NCBI GenBank assembly: GCA_030427985.1
Contig: JAUIBH010000017.1
Location: 1-54,065 of the forward strand
DNA length: 54,065 nucleotides
Direction: 5' to 3'
From: Bacteroidia bacterium
GTDB lineage: Bacteria; Bacteroidota; Bacteroidia; Flavobacteriales; Flavobacteriaceae
Shown: positions 42,709 to 51,530 of the stretch, in pieces
Layout of the letters: the number at the start of each line of letters is the position of its first letter
How positions within the stretch are numbered: position 1 is the stretch's first letter
Notes under the pieces: generated by a model
Database searches by the model: none
The model's input: the letters and a program-made list of their open reading frames with translations, nothing else
What the model was told of the DNA's origin: nothing
Program-made: the position numbers and the translations under genes

Positions 42709-44136
42709 CTAGTTCCAGCCACCGCCCAAGGCCCGGTACATGGTAACCTGGGCCAATAGCTGGTCTTTTTTGGTCTCTACCAGTTCCATTCGGGATTCCA
42801 ATGCTTCACGCTGAGCCAACAATACCTCAATGTATTCCACCCGTGCGGATTGGAACAAACGTGTAGACAAGTCGATGGATTCCGTTAAGGCTTGCACTTG
42901 ACCGTTTTTTAATTCATAGCTCATTTTTAGATTCTCGATGTTGGACAACTGATTGGCCACTTCGATATACGCATTTAAAATGGCCTTCTCATATTCGTAC
43001 ACCGCTTGCAACTGTCGGTCCGTGGCATTCTTGTACTGCGCTTTTATAGCATTTCTGTTGATCAATGGTGCTACCATGTCCCCCATGACCGAATACAACA
43101 CAGATTCTGGGGTGGTAGTGAGATACTTGGTATTGAACGCCTGCAATCCCGCTCCCGCCTTAATGGTGAACTGTGGATAAAAACTGGCTTTGGCCGCTTT
43201 GGTATCCAATTTGGCTGCTGCCAATTCAAACTCTGCTTGACGTACATCTGGGCGGTTTTGCAACAATTGCGAAGGTATCCCTGCATAAATAGTGTCAATG
43301 GACATATCAATGAAATTGTCCGAGGTCCTTTGAATATGTTGGGGCGACCTCCCAATCAAGAAGTTGAGTCGATTCTCCATTTCCACGATTTCCTGTTGGA
43401 TTTCGTATTTATGGCTTTGGTTTTTCATCACCTCCGCCTGAAAACGCTTCACGGCCAACTCGGTAGCCCTCGCTGCTTGTTTCTGCAACTTCACCATCTT
43501 TAGGGCGTTTTGCTGAATCTCCAAGTTTTGGTCGATTATGGACAATTGGTTGTCCAATGCCATCAACTCATAGTAAGAGTCCGCAATCTCGGCCACCAAA
43601 TTGGTCACCATAAAGTTTTTACCTTCAACACTGGATAGATATTCAAAAACCACCGCTTTCTTTTCATTGCGCAACTTTTTCCAAACATCCAGTTCCCAAG
43701 TGGCAAAAGCCCCAACCATATAATTGGTGAGTGGTTCAGGGAACTCCTCCCCCTCCTTAACCTCAAGATTCTTCTCCACAGCGCCATTACGGGTATATTC
43801 CCCTACTTTTTCTACTTCCGCACCGGCTTGGATATTCACAAAAGGGAGGTACTCCCCTTTTTTAGCCTGAATTACATTCTTGTCCATATCCACCTGTTGG
43901 AGCATAATGTTCAACTCCTGATTGTTTACCAAAGCGGTATCAATCAACTCAACAAGGTTGGGGTCTTTAAAAAACTCCCTCCACTCTACCATTCCGGTAT
44001 TGATGGTATCCCTGGATTGATTTTGATATTGTTCAGGAACGGAAGTGTTTTCATCCCGAATCTCCCGCGTGGGCACACAAGAATACAGGGCCACTACGGC
44101 GAGAACGCCAATCACAAATGATTTTCTATTCTTCAT
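42709..44136 (-). CDS. RND efflux outer-membrane lipoprotein (TolC/NodT family)
   Basis: The ATG at 44136 (rather than an in-frame ATG at 44166 that would place 10 charged residues first) gives 475 residues with a lipobox LYSC (Cys20). OMF repeats typical of NodT/OprM: WREFFKDPNLVELIDTALVN, then NNQELNIMLQQVD in each half, FATWELDVWKKL and the C-terminal ALGGGWN. It forms the outer-membrane channel of a tripartite pump with the two upstream genes. Last gene of the operon; its start overlaps the RND pump stop by 11 bases. Confidence 0.94.
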   Translation of the reverse strand: MKNRKSFVIGVLAVVALYSCVPTREIRDENTSVPEQYQNQSRDTINTGMVEWREFFKDPNLVELIDTALVNNQELNIMLQQVDMDKNVIQAKKGEYLPFVNIQAGAEVEKVGEYTRNGAVEKNLEVKEGEEFPEPLTNYMVGAFATWELDVWKKLRNEKKAVVFEYLSSVEGKNFMVTNLVAEIADSYYELMALDNQLSIIDQNLEIQQNALKMVKLQKQAARATELAVKRFQAEVMKNQSHKYEIQQEIVEMENRLNFLIGRSPQHIQRTSDNFIDMSIDTIYAGIPSQLLQNRPDVRQAEFELAAAKLDTKAAKASFYPQFTIKAGAGLQAFNTKYLTTTPESVLYSVMGDMVAPLINRNAIKAQYKNATDRQLQAVYEYEKAILNAYIEVANQLSNIENLKMSYELKNGQVQALTESIDLSTRLFQSARVEYIEVLLAQREALESRMELVETKKDQLLAQVTMYRALGGGWN

Positions 44137-47100
44137 CTTTCTTCCCTTTTTTCTTGTTATTTCCATTTCTTGTGGTCATTTTTTTCAAAAGTCGATTAAC
44201 TTCACGCAAACGCGCCCGAAGTTTACTATCATCTCTGGTTTTGAAGAACTCTTCGGAAATTGGTTCATCGTGTTCATCCCGAATAAGGCTCTTGCCTTCA
44301 GCCATTTTGGCGAAGATGAAATAGAGACCGGGAATCACCAATACCCCAAATACAGTACCTATGAGCATCCCACCCAGAGCAGAACCACCAATGGTTCGGT
44401 TTCCGATGGCACCTGCACCTGTGGCCACCACCAACGGAATCAACCCGGCGATAAAGGCAAACGATGTCATCAAAATAGGTCTAAACCGTTGTTTGGACCC
44501 TTCAATGGCCGCAGCCAAGATGGTAGCACCCTGTCGATGCTTCTGCACCGCGAATTCCACAATCAATACCGCGTTTTTACCCAGCAGTCCCACTAGCATG
44601 ATCATACCGATTTGTGCGTAAACGTCATTGGACAATCCCATCAACTTCAATAAGAAGAAAGAACCGAACACTCCAACGGGCAGGGATAAGATTACAGCCA
44701 AAGGCAACAAGAAACTTTCATATTGGGCCGCCAACACTAAGTAAACGAAAATCAACACCACTATAAAGATATAGATGGATTCATTACCGCGCTGTGCCTC
44801 ATCATAGGAAAGACCTTCCCAAGCAATGTCGTACCCTCTTGGCAGACTCTGTTCGGCCACCTCTTGAATGGCCTTAATGGCATCCCCACTGGTAAATCCA
44901 GCAGCGGGAAGTCCGCGAATAGCCGCCGAGTTATACAGGTTGTATCGGGTAATCTCGTTAGGTCCGAGTTTCTTCTCCATCGTCATAAAGGCAGAATAGG
45001 GAACCATTTCACCTTCTTCGTTCTTCACAAACAACTTTTCAAGGTCTGAAGGCATGCCCCGATATTCAGGAGCGGCTTGGGTATACACCTTGAAGAATCG
45101 TCCAAAACGGATGAAACCCTGTTCATAGGTACTACCAATGAGAATGTTCAGGTTTTCCATGGCTTTGCCAATGGAGACCCCTTTCTGCATGGCAGCCTTA
45201 TTGTTGATTTTCAACTCGTACTGTGGATAATTCGCCGCGAAGAAGGTGAACAAACCAGTTAACTCCTCACGCTCACGCAGCTTATCCATAAACTCGTTGT
45301 TGATGCGCTCAAACTCATGGTAATCCGTGCCGTTGGTCTTATCCAATAAACGCATGGAGAAACCACCGGAAGAACCAAAACCTGGCACAGCGGGGGGCTC
45401 AAAGTATTCAATAACTGCACCCAGGTCCTTGGTCTCTTCCTCCAACTCTTCCATAATCTCATGTACGGAGTGTTCCCGTTGCGACCATGGTTTTAAGTTG
45501 ATCAAACAAGTCCCGGCATTGGAACCACGACCTTCAGTCATGATTTCGTAACCAGCCAATGATGAAACCGACTCAACACCTTCAGTCTCCTCACATATTT
45601 TTTGAAGTTTTCGGGCCACTTCATTGGTTCGTTCCAAGGTAGCTCCGGGAGGGGTCTGGATGATGGCATAGATCATTCCTTGGTCTTCATTGGGGATAAA
45701 TCCAGCAGGCAACACCTGATTGGTAAAGAAGATTCCCGCACAGAAGGCCAACAACACTCCAAAAGTGACTACCCTTCGATTCACAATCTTATTTAGAACA
45801 CCGACATATCTTCCAGTAAGTTTTTCAAATTTGGAATTGAACCAATCGATGAAACGGTTTACAGGCGATTTTCTTCGTGGCTTGCCATGGGTATTTTTCA
45901 ACATCATGGCACAGAGTACCGGGGTCAAGGTCAAAGCCACAATAGCCGAAATGACAATGGATCCCGCCATCGTAATGGAGAACTGCCGATAGAAAACCCC
46001 CACTGGTCCCGTCATAAAGGAAATCGGGATAAACACCGAGGTCATTACTAGAGTAATGGCGATGATGGCCCCTCCAATTTCACCCAACACTTCATACGAA
46101 GCTTTGTAGGGCGTAAGGTTTTCTTCGTGCATCTTTACGTGGACCGCTTCAACCACCACAATGGCATTGTCCACCACAATACCAATCGCCAATACGAGGG
46201 CGAACAGGGTAATCAGGTTGATGGACAGTCCGAAGAGCTGCATTACAAAGAAGGCCCCAATCAAGGAAACGGGTACAGCGATAATCGGAATAAGCGTAGA
46301 ACGCCAATCCCCCAAAAACAGGAACACCACAATGGCCACCAAGATAAAGGCATCCCGAAGCGTATGGAGCACCTGCTCTATGGATGCATCCAAGAAGTTG
46401 GAAACGTCATAACTGATTTTGTAATCGATTCCCGGAGGCATTTCCACTTCCAGTTCCTTCAGTTTATCTTTTACCGAAGCGATAACATCACTACCATTAC
46501 TTCCAAAAGTTTGTTTCAATACGATGGACGCCGATGGCTTACCATCCAAGTTGGAATAAATATCAAAGAATTCACTTCCGAGTTCCACATCGGCCAAATC
46601 GCCCAACTTCAAGATTTCTCCTTCCTCATTGGCCTTGATGATGATATCCTTGTACTGTTCCGGTTCACTATATCGGTCTTGGTAGACCAACACATATTCC
46701 AACGACTGGGCTTTTTTACCAGAACTTCGACCCAATCGACCTGGACGTGCCAAAATACTTTGGTCTTCCATGGCTTCCAGAATTTCCTCTGCCGAAACAT
46801 TATAGGCACGCATACGGTCTGGTTTCAACCATACCCGCATGGCGAATTTTCGGCTACCCAATATCTGGGCACTGGCAATACCATTGATTCGCTGGATTTC
46901 AGGAATCATTTTGGTATAGGCATAGTTATAGAGGAACTTTTCGTCATTGTTCTTGGCATCACTGTACAGGTTCACGTACATCAACATACTGGGCTGTACA
47001 GGGGTAATGATGACCCCTTCACGCTGCACCAACTCGGGAAGCAGCGGCATTACTTGGTCTACCCGGGTCTTTACCCGAACCACTGCTTGATTGGGGTCGG

Positions 47101-47392
47101 TTCCCGGTTCAAAGATTACACGCAATGTACCTTCTCCGGCACTAGTAGCATCGGAGGCAATATATCGCATGCCCTGTACTCCATTTATGGAAGTTTCCAA
47201 AGGAATCAGGGTTGATTTCACCAACACGTCCGCGCTTGATCCTGGATAGGCGATGAAAATATTGACTGTGGTTGGCGCAATCTGTGGAAACTGCGATATG
47301 GGCAATTGCTTTATAGCGAGTAGACCGGTAAAGACAATGATCACCGAGATCACAATTGCCAATACAGGCCTATGAATAAATTTTTTAAACAT
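44126..47392 (-). CDS. RND family multidrug efflux permease (HAE1 type)
   Basis: A 1088-residue inner-membrane proton antiporter with the AcrB layout: 12 helices, two large periplasmic loops, and motifs FKKFIHRPVLAIVISVIIVF, LFALVLAIGIVVDNAIVVVE with the two proton-relay Asp residues near 400, and the second-half GMIMLVGLLGKNAVLIVEFA. About 40 residues longer than AcrB, mostly a charged C-terminal tail rich in Lys/Arg. Substrates cannot be told. Middle gene of the MFP-RND-OMF operon. Confidence 0.97.
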   Translation of the reverse strand: MFKKFIHRPVLAIVISVIIVFTGLLAIKQLPISQFPQIAPTTVNIFIAYPGSSADVLVKSTLIPLETSINGVQGMRYIASDATSAGEGTLRVIFEPGTDPNQAVVRVKTRVDQVMPLLPELVQREGVIITPVQPSMLMYVNLYSDAKNNDEKFLYNYAYTKMIPEIQRINGIASAQILGSRKFAMRVWLKPDRMRAYNVSAEEILEAMEDQSILARPGRLGRSSGKKAQSLEYVLVYQDRYSEPEQYKDIIIKANEEGEILKLGDLADVELGSEFFDIYSNLDGKPSASIVLKQTFGSNGSDVIASVKDKLKELEVEMPPGIDYKISYDVSNFLDASIEQVLHTLRDAFILVAIVVFLFLGDWRSTLIPIIAVPVSLIGAFFVMQLFGLSINLITLFALVLAIGIVVDNAIVVVEAVHVKMHEENLTPYKASYEVLGEIGGAIIAITLVMTSVFIPISFMTGPVGVFYRQFSITMAGSIVISAIVALTLTPVLCAMMLKNTHGKPRRKSPVNRFIDWFNSKFEKLTGRYVGVLNKIVNRRVVTFGVLLAFCAGIFFTNQVLPAGFIPNEDQGMIYAIIQTPPGATLERTNEVARKLQKICEETEGVESVSSLAGYEIMTEGRGSNAGTCLINLKPWSQREHSVHEIMEELEEETKDLGAVIEYFEPPAVPGFGSSGGFSMRLLDKTNGTDYHEFERINNEFMDKLREREELTGLFTFFAANYPQYELKINNKAAMQKGVSIGKAMENLNILIGSTYEQGFIRFGRFFKVYTQAAPEYRGMPSDLEKLFVKNEEGEMVPYSAFMTMEKKLGPNEITRYNLYNSAAIRGLPAAGFTSGDAIKAIQEVAEQSLPRGYDIAWEGLSYDEAQRGNESIYIFIVVLIFVYLVLAAQYESFLLPLAVILSLPVGVFGSFFLLKLMGLSNDVYAQIGMIMLVGLLGKNAVLIVEFAVQKHRQGATILAAAIEGSKQRFRPILMTSFAFIAGLIPLVVATGAGAIGNRTIGGSALGGMLIGTVFGVLVIPGLYFIFAKMAEGKSLIRDEHDEPISEEFFKTRDDSKLRARLREVNRLLKKMTTRNGNNKKKGKKDEE

Positions 47393-47416
47393 CTGTTAGA
47401 AGATTATGGGATTGTT

Positions 47417-48499
47417 CTACTCCGTGTATAACTCCAAGTTGGACAGGATTTCCTTGGGCTTCTCGAAATCGTAATGAATCTTTTCCCCGTTTCGCACCAT
47501 TCGGATTCCTTCCAACAACACCTTGTCGTTTTCCGACAATCCTTTTTCCACCACAAAGAGATGTGGCAACTCTGCACCTATTGTAATCTCACGTTGTTGC
47601 ACTTTGTCATCCTTGTCCAGGACAAAAACATATTTCTTGTCTAAAACCTCAAAAGTGGCCTTTTGTGGAATGAGCATGGCATTTTCAAGTGGAACTTTCA
47701 TTAAAATACTACCAGTTTCTCCATGGCGAAGAATCCCATCTGGATTATCAAAAGTGGCCCTGAAAGCAATGTTTCCTGTCTCATTGTTGAACTCCCCTTC
47801 TATAGTTTCCACTATCCCGGAATGATTGAATCTTTTGTTGTTGGCCATAAGCAGGTCTACCTGCTGTTTGTTGTTTTTATTGGCACTGGTGATGTAATCC
47901 AAGTACTCCGCTTCGGGCACGTTGAAATAGACCCACATTTTACTGTTGTCCGAAAGCGTGGTCAAGAGTTCGCCTTCATCCAAAAGGCTTCCCTCCCTTG
48001 CTTCCAAGTGGTCCATGATGCCATCAAATGGGGCGCGGATGTCGGTAAAACCCAAGTGGGTCTCGGCCAAGGTAACTTCAGCCTTGGCGCGATCAAACTC
48101 AGCTTTTGCCATGGCCAACTCATTTTCGGAAACTACGTTGCCATCGGCCAACAACTTGGTATTCTTGTATTCAATTTCGGCCACTTCAGCCTCAGCTTTT
48201 GCTTTTTGCAAATCGGCCTCATACACATTGGGCATAATGTGGAACATCTGCTGGCCCTTTTTTACATGCTGGCCTTCATCTACATATATATGTTGTAAGT
48301 AGCCTTTTTCCAAGGCTCTAAGCTCGATATGCCTAATGGAATGGATTTGGCACACATAATCTTTGGTAATGGATGTGTCCTTTTTGATAGGGCTGCTCAC
48401 TAGGAATTTGGTTTCGTCCTCTTTCTTATGTTTTTTGGACTCGCAGCTTGAATGGCAAAGCAGTACAAACAAGCCAATGAACATGGGAATTCTCCTCAT
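47417..48499 (-). CDS. RND efflux periplasmic adaptor (MFP family)
   Basis: A 360-residue adaptor with an N-terminal signal and a probable lipobox HSSC (Cys19). It has the lipoyl/barrel-sandwich halves (ELRALEKGYLQHIYVDEGQHVKKGQ and FTDIRAPFDGIMDHL), an alpha-hairpin between, and the beta-barrel domain (TGNIAFRATFDNPDGILRHGETGSI). It bridges the RND pump and the outer-membrane channel. First gene of the three-gene operon; no adjacent TetR- or MarR-type regulator was seen. Confidence 0.95.
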   Translation of the reverse strand: MRRIPMFIGLFVLLCHSSCESKKHKKEDETKFLVSSPIKKDTSITKDYVCQIHSIRHIELRALEKGYLQHIYVDEGQHVKKGQQMFHIMPNVYEADLQKAKAEAEVAEIEYKNTKLLADGNVVSENELAMAKAEFDRAKAEVTLAETHLGFTDIRAPFDGIMDHLEAREGSLLDEGELLTTLSDNSKMWVYFNVPEAEYLDYITSANKNNKQQVDLLMANNKRFNHSGIVETIEGEFNNETGNIAFRATFDNPDGILRHGETGSILMKVPLENAMLIPQKATFEVLDKKYVFVLDKDDKVQQREITIGAELPHLFVVEKGLSENDKVLLEGIRMVRNGEKIHYDFEKPKEILSNLELYTE

Positions 48500-48648
48500 A
48501 ATTTTACGGATTAAATAAATTGGTGTTGAGATATTTGGTCGGCAAGTCCAAATCCGTCATAGCGAGGACCTGCCCAGGTTATTGAATAGTATTCAATGGG
48601 TTGATGAAAAGTGGCCATTGGAATATTGGCCCTCTTTAGGTGTATATT

Positions 48649-49053
48649 CTAGATTCTAAAGACCTGAAATAGAATGTTCCGCTTAAAGGGAGCGGTAAGT
48701 GAAGTAGGGACTGAAAACCCAAGGTTTATTTCAAGTTCACGAAATTCTTGCTCAGAAACTGAAGCATAAAAAAAGGCAGTAAAATAACTGCCCAACTGAT
48801 AATCTGTTTTGAAAGATGTTACATCTTCGTCTTTTTCCTCTTGTTCCTCAACATCCGTTACTTCAACGAAAAGGTTTTTTTCAATATCAATTTGGGGAAG
48901 GTCCACCGAGGCATGACCATGGTGTTGATATCCTATATAACAAGCGCTTTCGTCATTTATACCATCTTGTGCATCTGCGTATAAATGATTGATGAATCCT
49001 CCCAACAAAAGAATAAATAGAGGAAACAAATATTTTCTGAACGCTTTTTTCAT
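48649..49053 (-). CDS. Small exported acidic protein of unknown function
   Basis: The 134-residue protein has a signal peptide (1-27, probable cleavage after YADA). The mature part contains a His-rich stretch ACYIGYQHHGHASVDLPQID, then a Glu/Asp-rich loop (TDVEEQEEKDEDVTS), and ends with a hydrophobic strand and ILFQVFRI. I recognise no family. The His-rich cluster could bind metal, but this is only suggestive. It lies upstream of the RND operon on the same strand with a 149-base gap, so it is probably separately transcribed. Confidence 0.65.
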   Translation of the reverse strand: MKKAFRKYLFPLFILLLGGFINHLYADAQDGINDESACYIGYQHHGHASVDLPQIDIEKNLFVEVTDVEEQEEKDEDVTSFKTDYQLGSYFTAFFYASVSEQEFRELEINLGFSVPTSLTAPFKRNILFQVFRI

Positions 49054-49347
49054 TTGGGGAACAAAACTATGTCACTGAAATTATCCGTACAAATTGTCAT
49101 TGTTAATAATGGTTAAAATTGGGGCTGCCCCTATTATTTTTACAAAAAACGCCGTAGTTTTTTCATATAAATCAATTTACTGCAAAATTACCGCTGTCAT
49201 TTTAACAAAAGTTTATCGATTTACTGAATTCCGATAAGAAAACGTTTGGAACCCTCTCTTAATGTATGGTGAAAACTGAATTTACGGTGTTAGCATTTCC
49301 ATTTTTATTCTGAATCCTATTGCTTTCTTTCTAATTTTGAAACCATC
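49054..49347. other. AT-rich divergent spacer
   Basis: No gene is credible here. It holds a small GGGGCTGCCCC palindrome (49122-49132) and, at 49332-49339, TAATTTTG matching the TAnnTTTG -7 consensus only 8 bases before the regulator ATG. No -33 partner is obvious. Confidence 0.5.
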
Positions 49348-49923
49348 ATGTCAGAACAACTCTTTTCCCATATCAACAAATATGTCTCGGTCAGTCCCGA
49401 AGGTTTTCAGGTAATCATTACATTTTTTGAATTCCAAAATGTCTCCAAAAAACAACTATTGATCCAAGCAGGAAATTCCTGTGCCCACAATTATTTTGTG
49501 CTCAATGGTTGTCTGCACATGTACTTCACCAACGAAAAAGGAGCAGAACGAACCGTACAGTTTGCCATTGATAATTGGTGGATGACGGACTGTTTGGCCT
49601 ATTTGAACCAAAGCAGGACAGATTTTACCATTCAAGCGGTTGAGGACACCCAAGTGCTATCCATCACCTTTGAAAAACAAGAACAATTGCTTAAAGAATT
49701 TCCACAGTTGGAACGGTACTTTAGAATAATATATCAAATTGGGTATGGTTCTTCGTTAAAGAGAATGAAGCATATGTTCGATTTATCAAAAGAAGAAATC
49801 TACCTGCAATTTACTGACCATTATCCAGAATTTGCCCAAAGGGTACCACAATATCTGATTGCTTCCTTTTTAGGACTTACCCCGGAATATGTGAGCGAAA
49901 TACGGGCCAAAAAACGTTCTTAA
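49348..49923 (+). CDS. Crp/Fnr family transcriptional regulator
   Basis: A 191-residue regulator with an N-terminal cyclic-nucleotide-binding-like domain (about 20-125: VSKKQLLIQAGNSCAHNYFV, LNGCLHMYF, ERTVQFAIDNWWMTD) and a C-terminal winged-helix HTH (VPQYLIASFLGLTPEYVSEIRAKKRS). No Fnr-type iron-sulphur cysteine cluster and no clear cNMP phosphate cassette, so the effector is unknown. It is transcribed just ahead of the AhpD-like gene on the same strand, a common pairing in Bacteroidota that suggests it regulates that neighbour. Confidence 0.93.
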   Translation: MSEQLFSHINKYVSVSPEGFQVIITFFEFQNVSKKQLLIQAGNSCAHNYFVLNGCLHMYFTNEKGAERTVQFAIDNWWMTDCLAYLNQSRTDFTIQAVEDTQVLSITFEKQEQLLKEFPQLERYFRIIYQIGYGSSLKRMKHMFDLSKEEIYLQFTDHYPEFAQRVPQYLIASFLGLTPEYVSEIRAKKRS

Positions 49924-49989
49924 ACCTGTTTAAGTTTTTTGGATAGGGTATGAAATACCTTCGTTCCACATTCAAAAAACAATAAAAAG

Positions 49990-50430
49990 ATGGAAAACAG
50001 AATTCAAATTGATGCCTTAGAACCTCAAGCTTTCAATGCCATGTTTGGGTTGGAAAAATATTTGCAAGAGGGGCAATTAAACAAAACCCATTACAAGCTC
50101 ATTAAAATTAGGGCCAGCCAAATCAATGGTTGTGCATTTTGCATTAACATGCACACTGAAGAAGCCTTGAAATTGGGAGAAAATCCAAAACGTTTGCTTT
50201 TGTTGGACGCTTGGTGGGACACCGACCTGTATTCCGAAGAGGAACAAATCATTCTTAAAATCACCGAAGAGGTTACCTTGGTTCATCAGGATGGGTTAAC
50301 GCAGGAGACCTATGAAAAAGCTTTGGAAGTGTTCGATGGAAACTACCTAGCCCAAATTATTATGGCCGTGGTGACCATAAATGCTTGGAACCGAATTGCC
50401 ATAAGCACCCAAAAGCCATTAGAAAAATAG
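49990..50430 (+). CDS. AhpD-like carboxymuconolactone decarboxylase family protein
   Basis: The 146-residue protein has the AhpD-like active-site motif NGCAFCINMHTEEA with C48, C51 and H55, and the helix VVTINAWNRIAI. Such proteins act as thiol-disulphide peroxidase partners or are uncharacterised; peroxidase activity is plausible because both cysteines and the histidine are present. It follows the Crp/Fnr regulator by 66 bases and ends in a clear terminator. Confidence 0.92.
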   Translation: MENRIQIDALEPQAFNAMFGLEKYLQEGQLNKTHYKLIKIRASQINGCAFCINMHTEEALKLGENPKRLLLLDAWWDTDLYSEEEQIILKITEEVTLVHQDGLTQETYEKALEVFDGNYLAQIIMAVVTINAWNRIAISTQKPLEK

Positions 50431-50454
50431 AAAAGGCTCCAAGAGGAGCCTTTT
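50431..50454 (+). terminator. Rho-independent terminator of the AhpD-like gene
   Basis: AAAAGGCTCC (50431-50440), loop AAGA, GGAGCCTTTT (50445-50454): a perfect 10-base stem beginning right after the stop, followed by a short T-rich run. Confidence 0.92.
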
Positions 50455-50554
50455 CTATTTCATTGGACACCATTTCAATAAAAAAATGATATACTGATAC
50501 ATTTTTGTATTAACACAAATCCCCTTTGAAATATAAAATTAGAAGGCCAATAGA

Positions 50555-51394
50555 TTAAACCTTTCCTTTGATGAACAAGAAGAAGTACGGAGCCAAACTC
50601 CCTCCAAACCTTGGATTAATTTCAATAATATACGGAATACCATTCTTTACTTTATAATTAATACAACATAAGCCCTCAAAACCAGTAGCATTAAGAATAT
50701 CCTCAAAAGTCTTCATGTAATGGTTCCGATCTATATTTTTTAAATGATTATCCTTTCCCTTTATACCTGTTTCTATTTCAAAAATATATTTTAAAGTAAG
50801 GGCTTTTTCAATCTTACCATTCTTTACTATCACATGAGCTGCATGTTCATATCTACCAGTAATAATTTCTTGCACAAAGAATTCTTCCGATTTAATTTTG
50901 TCTTTATGCATTTTTTCAGTAGCCTCATCATGGATTAAAAACGTATTTGCCCCCCACTTGTCCTTTTTCTTTTTTAAGATGTATGGATAGCTCGTCACAT
51001 TTCCTACTGGTGGAATATATTCTTCAAAACCGTGACTGATTAATTTTTCGTTAAACTGATATTTATCATCAAACAATTCAACTACCTCTGCATTAGGCAT
51101 TGGTATTATGGATTGCCTTTTGCCCATCTTGTCACAAATGGTTTGACTGGTCAAATCTTTAATGGTAAGGGGTACAATCAAATCGTAAGCATTAAAATTT
51201 TCCGATTCCAATTCTTTAAAATAAACCTTGATATTGGTCCCTTTAAATCCCTTAATAATTTCTTCCTCCCAATCACATTCTCTGGAAAACAAAATTTTTT
51301 TTTCCTTCGATCGATACAGAAGCTTTAAAAAACAAAAATATGATTTGAAGACTACCTTGTTTAACCTATGAACCAACTTGTCAGATAAATGCAT
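50555..51394 (-). CDS. Orphan ATP-grasp family ligase
   Basis: The 279-residue protein has an N-terminal Rossmann-like half (1-90) and an ATP-grasp half (about 100-270): FDDKYQFNEKLISHGFEEYIPP, YPYILKKKKDKWG with the ATP-binding lysines, FFVQEIITGRYEHAAHVIVKNGK, and IPYIIEINPRFGGSL with the metal-binding Glu and Asn. It should join a carboxylate to an amine or thiol at the cost of ATP; the substrate is unknown. The coding region and its flanks are strikingly AT-rich compared with carB next to it, a hint of horizontal origin. It lies 136 bases downstream of carB on the same strand. No partner gene for a known peptide-ligase pathway is in the window. Confidence 0.75.
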   Translation of the reverse strand: MHLSDKLVHRLNKVVFKSYFCFLKLLYRSKEKKILFSRECDWEEEIIKGFKGTNIKVYFKELESENFNAYDLIVPLTIKDLTSQTICDKMGKRQSIIPMPNAEVVELFDDKYQFNEKLISHGFEEYIPPVGNVTSYPYILKKKKDKWGANTFLIHDEATEKMHKDKIKSEEFFVQEIITGRYEHAAHVIVKNGKIEKALTLKYIFEIETGIKGKDNHLKNIDRNHYMKTFEDILNATGFEGLCCINYKVKNGIPYIIEINPRFGGSLAPYFFLFIKGKV

Positions 51395-51530
51395 AATACT
51401 TCTAAAACATTAAAAATATATGAAGAAGCTCATCAAGAAACCAAACTTCTTTAAATCAAAGAATCGATATATAACGCTATATGTATAAAAAATTGCTTCA
51501 TTAGAAAACATTCCTTCAAAAAAATATAAA

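Noticed and set aside
46127..47215. A 362-codon plus-strand ORF inside the RND pump gene
   Set aside because: It overlaps a fully conserved RND coding frame; it is a shadow.
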